From NCBI GenBank assembly GCA_030524345.1, contig JAUNGP010000011.1, positions 1 to 61,061 of the forward strand: DNA of 61,061 nucleotides, written 5' to 3'. Shown one piece after another: positions 35,278 to 43,669 of the stretch. The notes under the pieces were generated by a model that was given only the letters and a program-made list of their open reading frames with translations, was not told the DNA's origin and did no database searches. Position numbers and translations under genes: made by a program. Source of the DNA: Clostridia bacterium (GTDB lineage: Bacteria > Bacillota > Clostridia > TANB77 > CAG-465). Position 1 is the first letter of the stretch. Every line of letters begins with the position of its first letter.

Positions 35278-35315
35278 TATATTGATAAAAAAGAAAAGGA
35301 TTCTATTTATGATTC

Positions 35316-35885
35316 TTAGATATCTTTAAATATATCATATAATTTATGAATAGGAAGTCCAACAACCGTAAAATAATTTCCATCTATTTTGTCAACAAAT
35401 ACACCAAATTCTCCCTGAATTGCATAAGCCCCTGCCTTATCATATGCTTTTCCTGTATCTACCCATTTTATAATCTCTTCTTCACTCATGTCTTTTATAT
35501 GAACCTTTGTAATATCATAATCAATATACTCTCTATATTTTCCATCTTTTAATACCAATACTGCAAGACTTGTTATCACTTCATGTTCTGCATTTTTTAA
35601 TTCTTTTATCATAAAAATTGCCTCATCTCTATCTTGTGGTTTGCCAAATATTTTATCCTTCTTTACAACCATTGTATCAGAGCCAATTACAATTCTCTCA
35701 CCCTTTTTTGTATCATCAAATACTTTTTTTGCTTTCATATATGCAAGTCTTTTGGATTGCTCTATAATTGTAAGTCCTGGAGCAAAAGTTTCATCAACAT
35801 CACTTACCAATACCTCATATTTTTTGGTAATCAATTCTAGTAATTCTTTCCTTCTTGGCGACTTTGATGCAAGTATCACTCTCAT
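35316..35885 (-). CDS. maf: Maf-family nucleoside triphosphate pyrophosphatase
   Basis: Hydrolyses dTTP/UTP or modified nucleotides to monophosphates. ILASKSPRRKELL at the N terminus, GSDTMVV with the catalytic Asp, FGKPQDRDEA, HEVITSLAVL and YDKAGAYAIQGE are all family landmarks. The 189-residue length is usual. AAGGAGGG gives a firm start. It is monocistronic next to ssrA. Confidence 0.93.
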   Translation of the reverse strand: MRVILASKSPRRKELLELITKKYEVLVSDVDETFAPGLTIIEQSKRLAYMKAKKVFDDTKKGERIVIGSDTMVVKKDKIFGKPQDRDEAIFMIKELKNAEHEVITSLAVLVLKDGKYREYIDYDITKVHIKDMSEEEIIKWVDTGKAYDKAGAYAIQGEFGVFVDKIDGNYFTVVGLPIHKLYDIFKDI

Positions 35886-35939
35886 TTTTTTCCCTCCTTA
35901 TACCATATAAATTATACATGGATTTATGATTGATTGCAA

Positions 35940-35975
35940 CAAAAATAGTACAAGAAAAAATTTTCTTGTACTATT
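35940..35975 (-). terminator. Intrinsic terminator
   Basis: Fifteen-bp stem AATAGTACAAGAAAA/TTTTCTTGTACTATT (35944-35975) followed by T on the minus strand; it abuts the stop codon of the next gene. Confidence 0.85.
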
Positions 35976-36274
35976 CATTCTTCTAAAAGGTTTGGCATAC
36001 CATACACCTTTGCCAATCGATCATAATATGCTAAATATTCTTCTCCAAATAGACTATATAAGTATAAGCACCACTCTTTGTTATAGATATGATCAAAATT
36101 AAAATCTGTCAGATTGATACTTCTCATTCTTTTTTTAGCACCTTTAGATGCGATATAATTGAGTATTCTCCAATTTTTTCCGTAAATAGTCATTACTTCT
36201 ACATCATTTTGACATGGTGTGTGCTCCATCAGATATGCCTTTACATCTTTATTTGTTAACCGTTCTGTAAACAT
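35975..36274 (-). CDS. Small unknown protein, tandem paralog A
   Basis: A 99-residue soluble protein. The N terminus MFTERLTNKDVKAYLM matches MFVERLTEEQVREFLI of the next gene upstream, and later LTDF(N/R)F and LY..FG.(E/K)Y...YD are shared. AGGAGG lies eight bases upstream. It has one hairpin terminator directly after. The function is unknown. Confidence 0.75.
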   Translation of the reverse strand: MFTERLTNKDVKAYLMEHTPCQNDVEVMTIYGKNWRILNYIASKGAKKRMRSINLTDFNFDHIYNKEWCLYLYSLFGEEYLAYYDRLAKVYGMPNLLEE

Positions 36275-36379
36275 TCTTCTATCCTCCTAATTATATTTAG
36301 AACCCAAATACTCATACAGAAATCATATCATATTATATGATTTTGTCAATAGAAAAATGTCCTAAGAAGCCTTGTTATT

Positions 36380-36673
36380 TTACTCATGAAATACTTCTTT
36401 ATGAAATTTTAAAGCCTTCTCATCATAATAGTCCATATAGATTTTTCCAAAAATCCCATACAAAAACCTCATCCAATCTGCATCTACCTCATACTCAAAC
36501 CTAAAATCAGTAAGGGCGATAATTTCTGATTTCTTTCTTGTACCTCTATCCACATAGTTATCTACATAATACAAAAAACCATGTAGATATTCTACTTTTA
36601 CATCTTCCCCACAGTTTTTATACGTTATTAAAAATTCCCGTACCTGTTCCTCTGTTAATCGTTCCACAAACAT
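36380..36673 (-). CDS. Small unknown protein, tandem paralog B
   Basis: A 97-residue soluble protein. The ATG at 36673 follows AGGAGG; the in-frame upstream ATG at 36691 overlaps that site. It is paralogous to the previous entry over its whole length (MFVERLTEEQ, then VEYLHG, ALTDFRFEY, FLYGIFGKIYMDYYDE). It may have been translated with the now-decayed HD gene upstream. Unknown family. Confidence 0.75.
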   Translation of the reverse strand: MFVERLTEEQVREFLITYKNCGEDVKVEYLHGFLYYVDNYVDRGTRKKSEIIALTDFRFEYEVDADWMRFLYGIFGKIYMDYYDEKALKFHKEVFHE

Positions 36674-36699
36674 AACTTTCCTCCTATTCAATATGATTT

Positions 36700-36950
36700 A
36701 CTTCTTGGTTCGCCTTTTAGTGAAGCACTATGATCTTCTATCGCTTGACTATAGTAAGCATTTGCTCCTCATTAAAGAACATTCTTAAAGTTAAGGATCA
36801 ACATACTCATCACATTCTGATAAAAATCGAAAAGAATGATTTAACACATACAAAATATGCTCTTTGTCATGTGCCTTGTCATTTAATGAATAAACTGGTA
36901 ATACATTCTTTTCCAAATACGCCTTTAATTCTTCATTGACTCTTTTTCAT
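36700..36950 (-). pseudogene. Decayed HD-domain gene related to those at 51.4-52.9 kb
   Basis: After AGGAGGGAATG the minus strand encodes, out of frame with the ATG, VNEELKAYLEKNVLPVYSLN, then DKAHDKEHILYVLNHSFRFL, and a stop near 36798. Further on, LRMFFNEEQMLTIVK and, after another frame change, QAIEDHSASLKGEPRS follow. These match the intact relatives (DLKKYIKNDIFPKYDLNDKG; EAIEDHRSSKEGNPR). The segment that should carry the HD motif is deleted, so it cannot be active. Confidence 0.8.
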
Positions 36951-37028
36951 TCATTCCCTCCTAAATTATTCATCTGGTAAATAAATATAACAATTATATA
37001 CTATCATAAATTTGTCATTTTTCAAGTA

Positions 37029-37064
37029 AAAAACAAAAAATAGCACGGTAATCCGTACTATTTT
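37029..37064 (-). terminator. Terminator of the ribosomal protein operon
   Basis: Minus strand AATAGTACGG/CCGTGCTATT with one G-U pair and ATTA loop, followed by TTTTTTGTTTTTT. It closes the cluster directly after rplL, so rpoB is not immediately downstream here. Confidence 0.9.
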
Positions 37065-37089
37065 ATTTCATACAATCTTCTATAGAAAA

Positions 37090-37458
37090 TTATTCCATAA
37101 CTGCTACTGCACCAGCTGCTTTTAAAGCTTCAACTAGTTTTTCAGCATCTTCTTTTGGCATAGCTTCTTTTACAGTCTTAGGAGCTGCATCTACTAAATC
37201 TTTAGCATCTTTAAGACCTAAACCAGTAGCTTCTCTAACTGCTTTAATAACAGCAATTTTAGTTGCTCCAGCATCTTTTAATACAACATTAAATTCAGTT
37301 TTTTCCTCAGCTGCAGGTGCTCCTGCTACTGGACCAGCTGCTACAACAGCTGCTGCTGCACTTACTCCAAACTCTTCTTCTATAGCTTTCACTAAGTCAG
37401 CAAGTTCAATTACAGATAAAGTTTTTACTTCTTCAATTATTTTTTCTATTTTTTCCAT
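37090..37458 (-). CDS. rplL: 50S ribosomal protein L7/L12
   Basis: Stalk protein that recruits translation factors. It has an N-terminal dimerisation region ([20 protein letters not shown]), an Ala-rich hinge, and C-terminal [20 protein letters not shown] and [20 protein letters not shown]. 122 residues, last gene of the cluster, 55 bases after rplJ. Confidence 0.97.
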   Translation of the reverse strand: MEKIEKIIEEVKTLSVIELADLVKAIEEEFGVSAAAAVVAAGPVAGAPAAEEKTEFNVVLKDAGATKIAVIKAVREATGLGLKDAKDLVDAAPKTVKEAMPKEDAEKLVEALKAAGAVAVME

Positions 37459-37512
37459 TTTAATTTCCTCCTTAAATATATTAAAATAATTTTTATCAAT
37501 TTTTATTTTTCT

Positions 37513-38013
37513 CTATGCATTTTCCTCTTGTTTTTCTTTTACTTGATTTAATACAACTGCAAGGTTTCTAATATTTCCAAGTAATGCAGATGCAAGCATA
37601 GCATATAGTGTTTCCTTTGTTGGTAGATTTGCAAGTTTTTTCACTTCTGCTTCTTCTACTAATTTACCATCCATAACACCTAATTTTATTTTATAGAAAT
37701 CATGATCCTTAGCGTAATCATTGATTACTTTTGCAGGTGCAACATAATCCTCGTAACCTATCACTACTGCTGTAGGTCCTTCTAAATTATCTAAGCCTTC
37801 AATTCCAGCTTCTTTTGCAGCATAAGCAATGGTAGAATTTTTAACAACTAAATAATCATTTCCTTCTTCCCTTAAAGTTCTACGTAACTTTGTATCATCT
37901 TCAACATTAATACCTCTGTATTCTGTTAAGACAATCATTTTTGCTTTTTTAAATTTTTCAGAAAGTTCAGCTACTTTTTCTTTCTTTTGATTTAATATTT
38001 TTTCACTTGGCAC
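37513..38013 (-). CDS. rplJ: 50S ribosomal protein L10
   Basis: Anchors L7/L12 to 23S rRNA; 166 residues. MPSEKILNQKKEKVAELSEK and VLTEYRGINVEDDTKLRRTL are typical. The start is GTG; GGAGG lies 11 bases upstream, somewhat far, and an out-of-frame ATG lies between. Slow initiation could add to regulation (inference). The preceding leader carries an L10 autoregulatory structure and attenuator. Confidence 0.95.
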   Translation of the reverse strand: MPSEKILNQKKEKVAELSEKFKKAKMIVLTEYRGINVEDDTKLRRTLREEGNDYLVVKNSTIAYAAKEAGIEGLDNLEGPTAVVIGYEDYVAPAKVINDYAKDHDFYKIKLGVMDGKLVEEAEVKKLANLPTKETLYAMLASALLGNIRNLAVVLNQVKEKQEENA

Positions 38014-38037
38014 TTTTCATGACACCTCCTTAAATTC

Positions 38038-38160
38038 AAAAAAAGTTTTTGCCAGACACTACCAAGATTATAGTATCTAACAAAAACTTAAACCGTTCCT
38101 GTTATATCAATAACCTCGGTAGGAATTATGGAATTTTCTCCACCTACTGTCTTGGGTTTA
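38038..38160 (-). promoter_or_regulatory. Ribosomal protein L10 leader with attenuator
   Basis: The minus strand shows AAGACAGTAGGTGG... and CCTACCGAGGT, the usual paired segments of the Bacillota L10 leader, beginning within the last codons of rplA. A long imperfect hairpin follows, AAGTTTTTG.../...CAAAAACTT (38043-38089), and seven T (38038-38044), a strong intrinsic terminator before rplJ. In the known mechanism L10 (with L12) binds the leader and favours this terminator. Confidence 0.85.
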
Positions 38161-38824
38161 TTTTGATTCCAGCGCCCATTGTTGTTGATATGGCGATAGA
38201 TTTTAAATATGTTCCTTTTGCAGCTGCAGGTTTTGCTCTAACTATAGCATCAAGTAATGTTGTATAGTTTTCAATTAACTTTTCAGCTCCAAAAGATACT
38301 TTACCGATTGGACAATGTATAATGTTATTTTTGTCTAATCTATATTCAATCTTACCAGCTTTAATTTCAGTAACTGCTTTTGCTACATCCATTGTAACTG
38401 TTCCAGATTTTGGATTTGGCATAAGTCCCTTAGGTCCTAATAATTTAGCTATTCTTCCAAGAGATGCCATCATATCTGGTGTTGCAACAACAACATCAAA
38501 TCCAAACCAGTTTTCGCTTTGAATTTTTTGAATCATGTCATCATCACCAACAAAATCTGCACCAGCCGCTTTTGCTGCTTCAGCCTTATCACCTTTAGCT
38601 AAAACTAAAACTTTTTTAGATTTACCTGTACCATTTGGAAGTACGATAACACCTCTAACTTGTTGATCAGCTTGTTTTGAATCAACACCTAATTTAACAT
38701 GCATTTCCACTGTTTCATCAAATTTAGCTTTTGGCATTTTTAAAGCAATATCCATTGCTTCTGCTAAATCATAAAGTTTTCCTGCTTCAACTAACTTTGC
38801 TGCTTCGCTCATTCTTTTGCTCAT
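38144..38824 (-). CDS. rplA: 50S ribosomal protein L1
   Basis: 226-residue L1 stalk protein. [54 protein letters not shown] and IPI-type C terminus ([15 protein letters not shown]) are diagnostic. Its stop codon lies inside the L10 leader. Confidence 0.97.
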   Translation of the reverse strand: MSKRMSEAAKLVEAGKLYDLAEAMDIALKMPKAKFDETVEMHVKLGVDSKQADQQVRGVIVLPNGTGKSKKVLVLAKGDKAEAAKAAGADFVGDDDMIQKIQSENWFGFDVVVATPDMMASLGRIAKLLGPKGLMPNPKSGTVTMDVAKAVTEIKAGKIEYRLDKNNIIHCPIGKVSFGAEKLIENYTTLLDAIVRAKPAAAKGTYLKSIAISTTMGAGIKINPRQ

Positions 38825-38874
38825 TTCTTTTTCCCTCCTTTGGTTTTAGCGAACATTAAAATGTTCTCCCATAA

Positions 38875-39303
38875 TTAGTCTATAACTTCAATCCCCATTG
38901 ATCTAGCTGTACCTTTTATAATAGATACTGCTGATTCTAATGATGATGCGTTAAGGTCTCTCATTTTTATTTTTGCTATTTCTTCTACTTGCGCACGTGT
39001 TACTTTACCAACTTTTTCTTTATGTGGTTTACCAGAAGCTTTTTCAATTTTTGCTGCTTGTTTTAGTAATACTGCTGCAGGCGGAGTTTTTAATACATAT
39101 TCAAAAGATTTATCAGCATATACTGTAAGTACAACTGGGAATATCATTCCATTGTCCTTAGCAGTTTTTTCGTTGAAATCCTTACAAAATTGCATTATAT
39201 TGATTCCAGTTGGTCCAAGTGCAGGTCCTACTGGTGGTGCTGGGTTAGCTTTACCAGCTTGGATTTGTAGTTTAACTACATGTGTTATTTTCTTTTCAGC
39301 CAT
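38875..39303 (-). CDS. rplK: 50S ribosomal protein L11
   Basis: Binds the GTPase-associated region of 23S r[40 protein letters not shown] and the C-terminal [10 protein letters not shown] are typical. GGGGGTGA points to one of two adjacent ATGs (39306, 39303); the frame open to 39324 has no ribosome site. 142 residues. Confidence 0.96.
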   Translation of the reverse strand: MAEKKITHVVKLQIQAGKANPAPPVGPALGPTGINIMQFCKDFNEKTAKDNGMIFPVVLTVYADKSFEYVLKTPPAAVLLKQAAKIEKASGKPHKEKVGKVTRAQVEEIAKIKMRDLNASSLESAVSIIKGTARSMGIEVID

Positions 39304-39372
39304 CATTTTCACCCCCTTAAGCATTTAGGATTTTTATATATAAATATATTATGTAATATATTTAAATCTATT

Positions 39373-39906
39373 TTATATTTTTTGTATTTGATTAAACTCT
39401 AAATCAACTGTTGTTTCTCTACCAAACATTGATACTTTGACTTTAACTCTTTTTCTATCTTTAAATATTTCCTCGATAACAGCTGGATAATTATAGAATG
39501 GTTCTGTTGTAATTCTAACACTATCTCCAACTTCAAAATCAAGATTAATTATGTCTTCAATTCCAAGAGTCTGCATTTCTTTTTCTGTAAGTGGTAATGG
39601 CTTATCACCAACACCTACAAAGTTAAAAACACCTTTTATGTTTTTAACGACATACCAAGTTTCATCACTCATAATCATTTTTACGAGTACATATCCTGGA
39701 AAAACTTTCTTAATTGATGTTTTTTGTTTTCCATCTTTTATTTCTATTTCTTCTTCCATAGGTATTATTACTTCTTGTATTTTGTCTTGAATGCCCCTAT
39801 TTTCTACGATTTTTTCTAAAGTTGCTTTTACTTTATTTTCGTATCCAGAATAAGTATATACAACATACCAATGTGATAATTCTGTTTTGTTTTCTTCATT
39901 ATCCAC
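39373..39906 (-). CDS. nusG: Transcription termination/antitermination factor NusG
   Basis: 177 residues. The NGN domain shows HWYVVYTYSGYENKVKATL, FPGYVLVKM, and VKNIKGVFNFVG; the KOW domain has FEVGDSVRITTEPFYNYPAV and later VKVSMFGRETTVDLEF. It couples RNA polymerase pausing with the ribosome. It lies between secE and rplK as in most bacteria. Confidence 0.96.
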   Translation of the reverse strand: MDNEENKTELSHWYVVYTYSGYENKVKATLEKIVENRGIQDKIQEVIIPMEEEIEIKDGKQKTSIKKVFPGYVLVKMIMSDETWYVVKNIKGVFNFVGVGDKPLPLTEKEMQTLGIEDIINLDFEVGDSVRITTEPFYNYPAVIEEIFKDRKRVKVKVSMFGRETTVDLEFNQIQKI

Positions 39907-39946
39907 AATTATCAGCTCCTTCTTAAACTCTATGATTGATATAATG

Positions 39947-40144
39947 TTATCCTATTTTACTTTCAATAAGATCCCATAGTTTACCGTCTAATAGTTGTAT
40001 TATCATATCGAAGCCAAATACTATTACAGCAAAAGCTAGTATCAATACTACTACTAACACTGTATTATTTATCAATTGTTTTCTTGTTGGCCATACCACT
40101 TTTTTTAACTCGGCTCTTACGCCTTTTAAAAAACCTTTTGCCAT
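39947..40144 (-). CDS. secE: Preprotein translocase subunit SecE
   Basis: Small essential clamp subunit of SecYEG. An amphipathic KGVRAELKKVVWPTRKQL helix is followed by one membrane segment (VLVVVLILAFAVIVFGFDMI). ATG 40144 fits AAGGAGTGA better than ATG 40153, which touches the site; 65 residues. Confidence 0.94.
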   Translation of the reverse strand: MAKGFLKGVRAELKKVVWPTRKQLINNTVLVVVLILAFAVIVFGFDMIIQLLDGKLWDLIESKIG

Positions 40145-40163
40145 AACATTCACTCCTTAATAA

Positions 40164-40313
40164 CTATTTTGTTTCTTTGTGAACTGTATGTTTTCCACAG
40201 AATTTACAAAACTTTCTCTTTTCTATTCTATCTGGATTATTCCTTTTATTTTTTTCTGTTTCATAATTTCTTTGTTTGCATTCTGTACATGCCATTGTTA
40301 TATTTTCTCTCAT
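40164..40313 (-). CDS. rpmG: 50S ribosomal protein L33, zinc-binding form
   Basis: A 49-residue gene: [16 protein letters not shown], then [20 protein letters not shown]. Two CxxC pairs (C9/C12 and C36/C39) mark the zinc-dependent form. GGAGGTG is eight bases before the ATG; an internal Met7 is the conventional start of many L33 proteins. First gene of the cluster, with its own promoter. Confidence 0.95.
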   Translation of the reverse strand: MRENITMACTECKQRNYETEKNKRNNPDRIEKRKFCKFCGKHTVHKETK

Positions 40314-40355
40314 AAAAAAACACCTCCACGCTCTCTCAATCATGTATGCTAAATC

Positions 40356-40384
40356 ATTTTACCACAAAAAAGCATTTAAGTCAA
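40356..40384 (-). promoter_or_regulatory. Promoter of rpmG-secE-nusG-rplKAJL
   Basis: Minus strand TTGACT (40379-40384), 17-bp spacer, TAAAAT (40356-40361) with TG at the extended position. Confidence 0.8.
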
Positions 40385-40462
40385 CAAAATCTACAGTATT
40401 TTATGAAATTTGTCCATATAGCACGACTTTATTTTGTTTTAAAAATCATTATTTTCACAAGA

Positions 40463-41335
40463 TTACATCATTTTTCCTCGCATATTATAAAATAAATGTT
40501 GTTGAATAATTCCTGCATCCTTACCAAAATTTTTAGATGCATAATCTAAAATATCTTTCTTCTTTACTTTTCCATCATTCATTTTAAAATATAAGATAGA
40601 CATTACTCTTTCTACCCAAACATCAATTGGAAATACCTCTCTTCTGCCACATGAGAAAAGTAAAATACAGTCAGCAACTTTTGGACCTACACCTTTTAAA
40701 GTAAGCAGTTTCTTTCTTAATTCGAAAGTAGATAGCTCCTTAGCATCTTTTTCATTGATTTTACCATTTAAAAAATCATGTACTGTTTGAAAAATATAAG
40801 AATCTCGAAAGCCTACTCCACATTCTCTATATTCTGCTATTGTAACATTTTTTAGTTCTTCGGCTTTTGGAAATAAATAATATTCCTTTCCCTCAAATAC
40901 CATTTTCTCTCCATATCTTTTAGAAATCTCTTTTACTGACTTAGATATTCTAGGTATGTTATTATTGGCTGAAATAATATAAGATATTAATGTTTCAAAG
41001 AAGCCCTGATTTAAAAGTCTTAACCCACTAGTATTGTTTAATGCACTAGATATATTTTCATCAATACTTGAAATTCTTTTTTCTATTGCAGCATAATCCT
41101 CATCTAAATCAAAATAATCCATGATAACATCTTTTAAATTCTTTTCTTTATTACTAATAATATATAAAGTATTGCCTTCTTGTCTTATTTTAATCGCTCT
41201 ATCTTTGATAACACCAATATATTCACATTTATTTTCATCAATACATTCCCACCTAAAGCATTGACCACATTCAAGAGTATTCTTCAAATTAAAGCATTCT
41301 ACCTTAATACATAGTTCCCTCACTCTCATCACCAA
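40463..41335 (-). CDS. 8-oxoguanine DNA glycosylase, OGG1-type
   Basis: A 290-residue HhH-GPD glycosylase. The OGG N-terminal domain has NTLECGQCFRW; the catalytic region is TLKGVGPKVADCILLFSCGR with the nucleophilic Lys, followed by FPIDVWVERVM with the essential Asp. It excises oxidised guanine and nicks the strand, which fits an anaerobe occasionally exposed to oxygen. No iron-sulfur cluster cysteines are seen. It is transcribed alone toward the L33 region. Confidence 0.88.
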   Translation of the reverse strand: MVMRVRELCIKVECFNLKNTLECGQCFRWECIDENKCEYIGVIKDRAIKIRQEGNTLYIISNKEKNLKDVIMDYFDLDEDYAAIEKRISSIDENISSALNNTSGLRLLNQGFFETLISYIISANNNIPRISKSVKEISKRYGEKMVFEGKEYYLFPKAEELKNVTIAEYRECGVGFRDSYIFQTVHDFLNGKINEKDAKELSTFELRKKLLTLKGVGPKVADCILLFSCGRREVFPIDVWVERVMSILYFKMNDGKVKKKDILDYASKNFGKDAGIIQQHLFYNMRGKMM

Positions 41336-41404
41336 CCTTATTTTACAATATCTACTATTTTAAAGCAAGAAAATAAACGGAATAAATAATAAATCATTGT
41401 ACAC

Positions 41405-41444
41405 AAAAGAAAGTAACACAGTTTTTGTCTCCTGTGTTACTTTC
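41405..41444 (-). terminator. Terminator of the LDH-like gene
   Basis: Thirteen-bp stem GAAAGTAACACAG/CTGTGTTACTTTC (41409-41444) followed by T-rich sequence on the minus strand. Confidence 0.85.
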
Positions 41445-41449
41445 TATAT

Positions 41450-42412
41450 TTAATCCACTAATATAGGTAATACGTCTTTTTCTTTTACACGATTTAATAT
41501 ATGATAACTATTTAAAAATGCCTCTTTTTCATTCTTATTAAATGATATAGGAATGATTTTTTCTATTCCATTTTTTCCTACAATAACAGGTACACTCATA
41601 CAAATATCACTCACTCCGTATTCATTTTCTAAATAAATGGATATAGGCAATTCAGCTCTTTCATCTAAAAAGATAGATTTTAAAATTCTATTAATTGTCA
41701 TTCCAATAGCAAAACTTGTGTTTCCCTTTCTATTTGCAACCTCATTACCAGCCTCTTGTGCCTCTTTAAATAGTTTTTCTATTTCCATCCATTTTCCCTC
41801 ATTATTTGATAATACTTCAAGTATCGTTCTACTACCGACAAAAGTATGTGATAAAACGGGAAAAGAAGAATTACCATGTTCACCTAATACAGGACACAAA
41901 ATATTACTTGCCAAAACATTAAAATATTCTCCAAGTAAACACTGAAATCTCACTGTATCTAAAAGTGTCCCTGTCCCTATCACCTTACTACTAGGAAAGT
42001 TTGATACCTTTTTAATAACATAACACATTAAGTCAACAGGATTAGTAGCTACTATAAAGATCCCTTTAAATCCTGAGTTAACTACATTTTCAGTTATTTC
42101 CTTTACAATTTTAGTATTTGCCTTTGCAAATTCTAATCTATCTTCGATATGACTTACATTACTTGCACCTGCTGTGATAACAACAACATCTGCATCTTTA
42201 CAATCAGAGTAATCTCCATAGTTTATACCAATACTACTATTTATAAAAGAAATACCATGGGAAAGATCCATTACTTCTCCAATTGTTTTTTTCTCATTTA
42301 GATCAATCAGTACAATCTCATTAATTCCAATACTATTCTGATTAATCAAAGAATAGGCAAGACTAGTTCCAACAAATCCTGCTCCAACAATTACAACTTT
42401 TCTGTTTTTCAT
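41450..42412 (-). CDS. L-lactate/malate dehydrogenase family oxidoreductase, atypical
   Basis: A 320-residue NAD-dependent 2-hydroxyacid dehydrogenase. NAD fold VVIVGAGFVGTSLAYSL, then VVVITAGAS, NPVD, GTGTLLDTVRF with the substrate Arg and GEHGNSSFP with the catalytic His. Lactate dehydrogenases have Gln and malate dehydrogenases Arg in the mobile loop before the conserved R109. Here the loop reads GASNVSHIEDRL, one residue longer, with Asn/Val at that place. The overall build is LDH-like, but the substrate is uncertain, so no symbol is given. Confidence 0.8.
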   Translation of the reverse strand: MKNRKVVIVGAGFVGTSLAYSLINQNSIGINEIVLIDLNEKKTIGEVMDLSHGISFINSSIGINYGDYSDCKDADVVVITAGASNVSHIEDRLEFAKANTKIVKEITENVVNSGFKGIFIVATNPVDLMCYVIKKVSNFPSSKVIGTGTLLDTVRFQCLLGEYFNVLASNILCPVLGEHGNSSFPVLSHTFVGSRTILEVLSNNEGKWMEIEKLFKEAQEAGNEVANRKGNTSFAIGMTINRILKSIFLDERAELPISIYLENEYGVSDICMSVPVIVGKNGIEKIIPISFNKNEKEAFLNSYHILNRVKEKDVLPILVD

Positions 42413-42457
42413 ATTATAACCTCTTTATCTACATAATATATATTATATACTAAATAG

Positions 42458-42488
42458 AAAAAAAGTACCATCATAAAAGTACTTTTTT
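42458..42488 (-). terminator. Intrinsic terminator
   Basis: AAAAAAAGTAC/GTACTTTTTTT hairpin (42458-42488) just after the gene at 42498. Confidence 0.75.
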
Positions 42489-42497
42489 ATCATTTTA

Positions 42498-43604
42498 CTA
42501 TTGAAATTTCGTAATATCTTCAATTCTAGCTGCAAAATATGGCACATCTTTTCCTTTTTCTCTGATAAAGATAGCAAAAGTATCATCCACATAAAAATAT
42601 CTTGGTTCCATTTCAACCGGTTTCAGTGATGTTGTCTCCATCATGTCAATGCCAGCTTCACTTTTTATTTTTCCACCCACTTCATCTAATGAAAATTCAA
42701 TGAATTGTATTGCTTTTGCAATACTTCCAACACCATTTTCTGTTTCAAATACTTTTTCTTCTAACTCATTAAATTCTCTTTTTATCTTAAATGTTAAACA
42801 AGGAGCTTTAAATTCATCCTTTTCATCAAAACTAGTATCTCCATGATAACTCTCGGACTTAAGTATCATGTTATGATATATTTCATTGAAATGGTCTCCT
42901 TTAGGATTTTTACAAAAAATCACTTCATCGTTTTCTTTCGTGTTAACTATAACTGCAAAATCATCTACTGAATGATAATATAAAACCTCTATTTGATTAT
43001 CTAGTTTACTATCTGAATTTCTATCTATACCAAAATACTCTATATCTTCATAACTATCTCCAAATTTCCCATTTTCTAGCTTATCAAATTTTTGTAAAAA
43101 ATGAAATTCTCTATAAAGCATACTATAAAAGAAATATCTATCTACACTAGAATTATTAGGATCATTTAATTCGCTTTCTGACCAATCAAAATCATCAAGT
43201 ATTTCACTTTTTTGATGGAATTTTTTCATAATACCATCTTCTATCTGTTTTTTTAATTCCAGTGTCTTTAACCCATACATTTTAAAATAATATTCATCTG
43301 AGATCATATCTTCTGTAAACTCTTCTTTATTTAGATTTTCCGCCATTTTTTCTTGCGGCGAAAATATGATATCTTGCTTTACTACTTCATTTTTCATATC
43401 ATTCCAAACAAGCTGAAAAGTAGCACACCAACTACTATCTGCCATAATTTCATCATTCATAGTTGGAACAATTGTAATGTTTTCCGAACTTTGTAATATG
43501 GTTTTCTTACGATTAAATAGATTACCTTTTAATAAAAAGAATACCAAAGCTATTATGAATATAAATACTATGATAATCATTCGTATTTTCATTTTTTGAT
43601 TCAT
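42498..43604 (-). CDS. Membrane-anchored protein with serpin-like C-terminal pattern
   Basis: A 368-residue protein with one N-terminal anchor (about 8-25), the rest outside the cell. The last 90 residues read like a serpin: IQFIEFSLDEVGGKIKSEA resembles the hinge before a reactive loop, and about 30 residues on, RYFYVDDTFAIFI resembles the serpin signature (hydrophobic-x-D-x-(P/S/T)-F). The first two thirds are acidic and less clearly serpin-like. A divergent protease inhibitor is one possibility; the family may instead be unrelated. It is monocistronic. Confidence 0.5.
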   Translation of the reverse strand: MNQKMKIRMIIIVFIFIIALVFFLLKGNLFNRKKTILQSSENITIVPTMNDEIMADSSWCATFQLVWNDMKNEVVKQDIIFSPQEKMAENLNKEEFTEDMISDEYYFKMYGLKTLELKKQIEDGIMKKFHQKSEILDDFDWSESELNDPNNSSVDRYFFYSMLYREFHFLQKFDKLENGKFGDSYEDIEYFGIDRNSDSKLDNQIEVLYYHSVDDFAVIVNTKENDEVIFCKNPKGDHFNEIYHNMILKSESYHGDTSFDEKDEFKAPCLTFKIKREFNELEEKVFETENGVGSIAKAIQFIEFSLDEVGGKIKSEAGIDMMETTSLKPVEMEPRYFYVDDTFAIFIREKGKDVPYFAARIEDITKFQ

Positions 43605-43669
43605 AAAATCAACTCCTATCTATATGAAATATTGTATCATAATGGTAAGTTAAAATGCGTTATCTTTTA

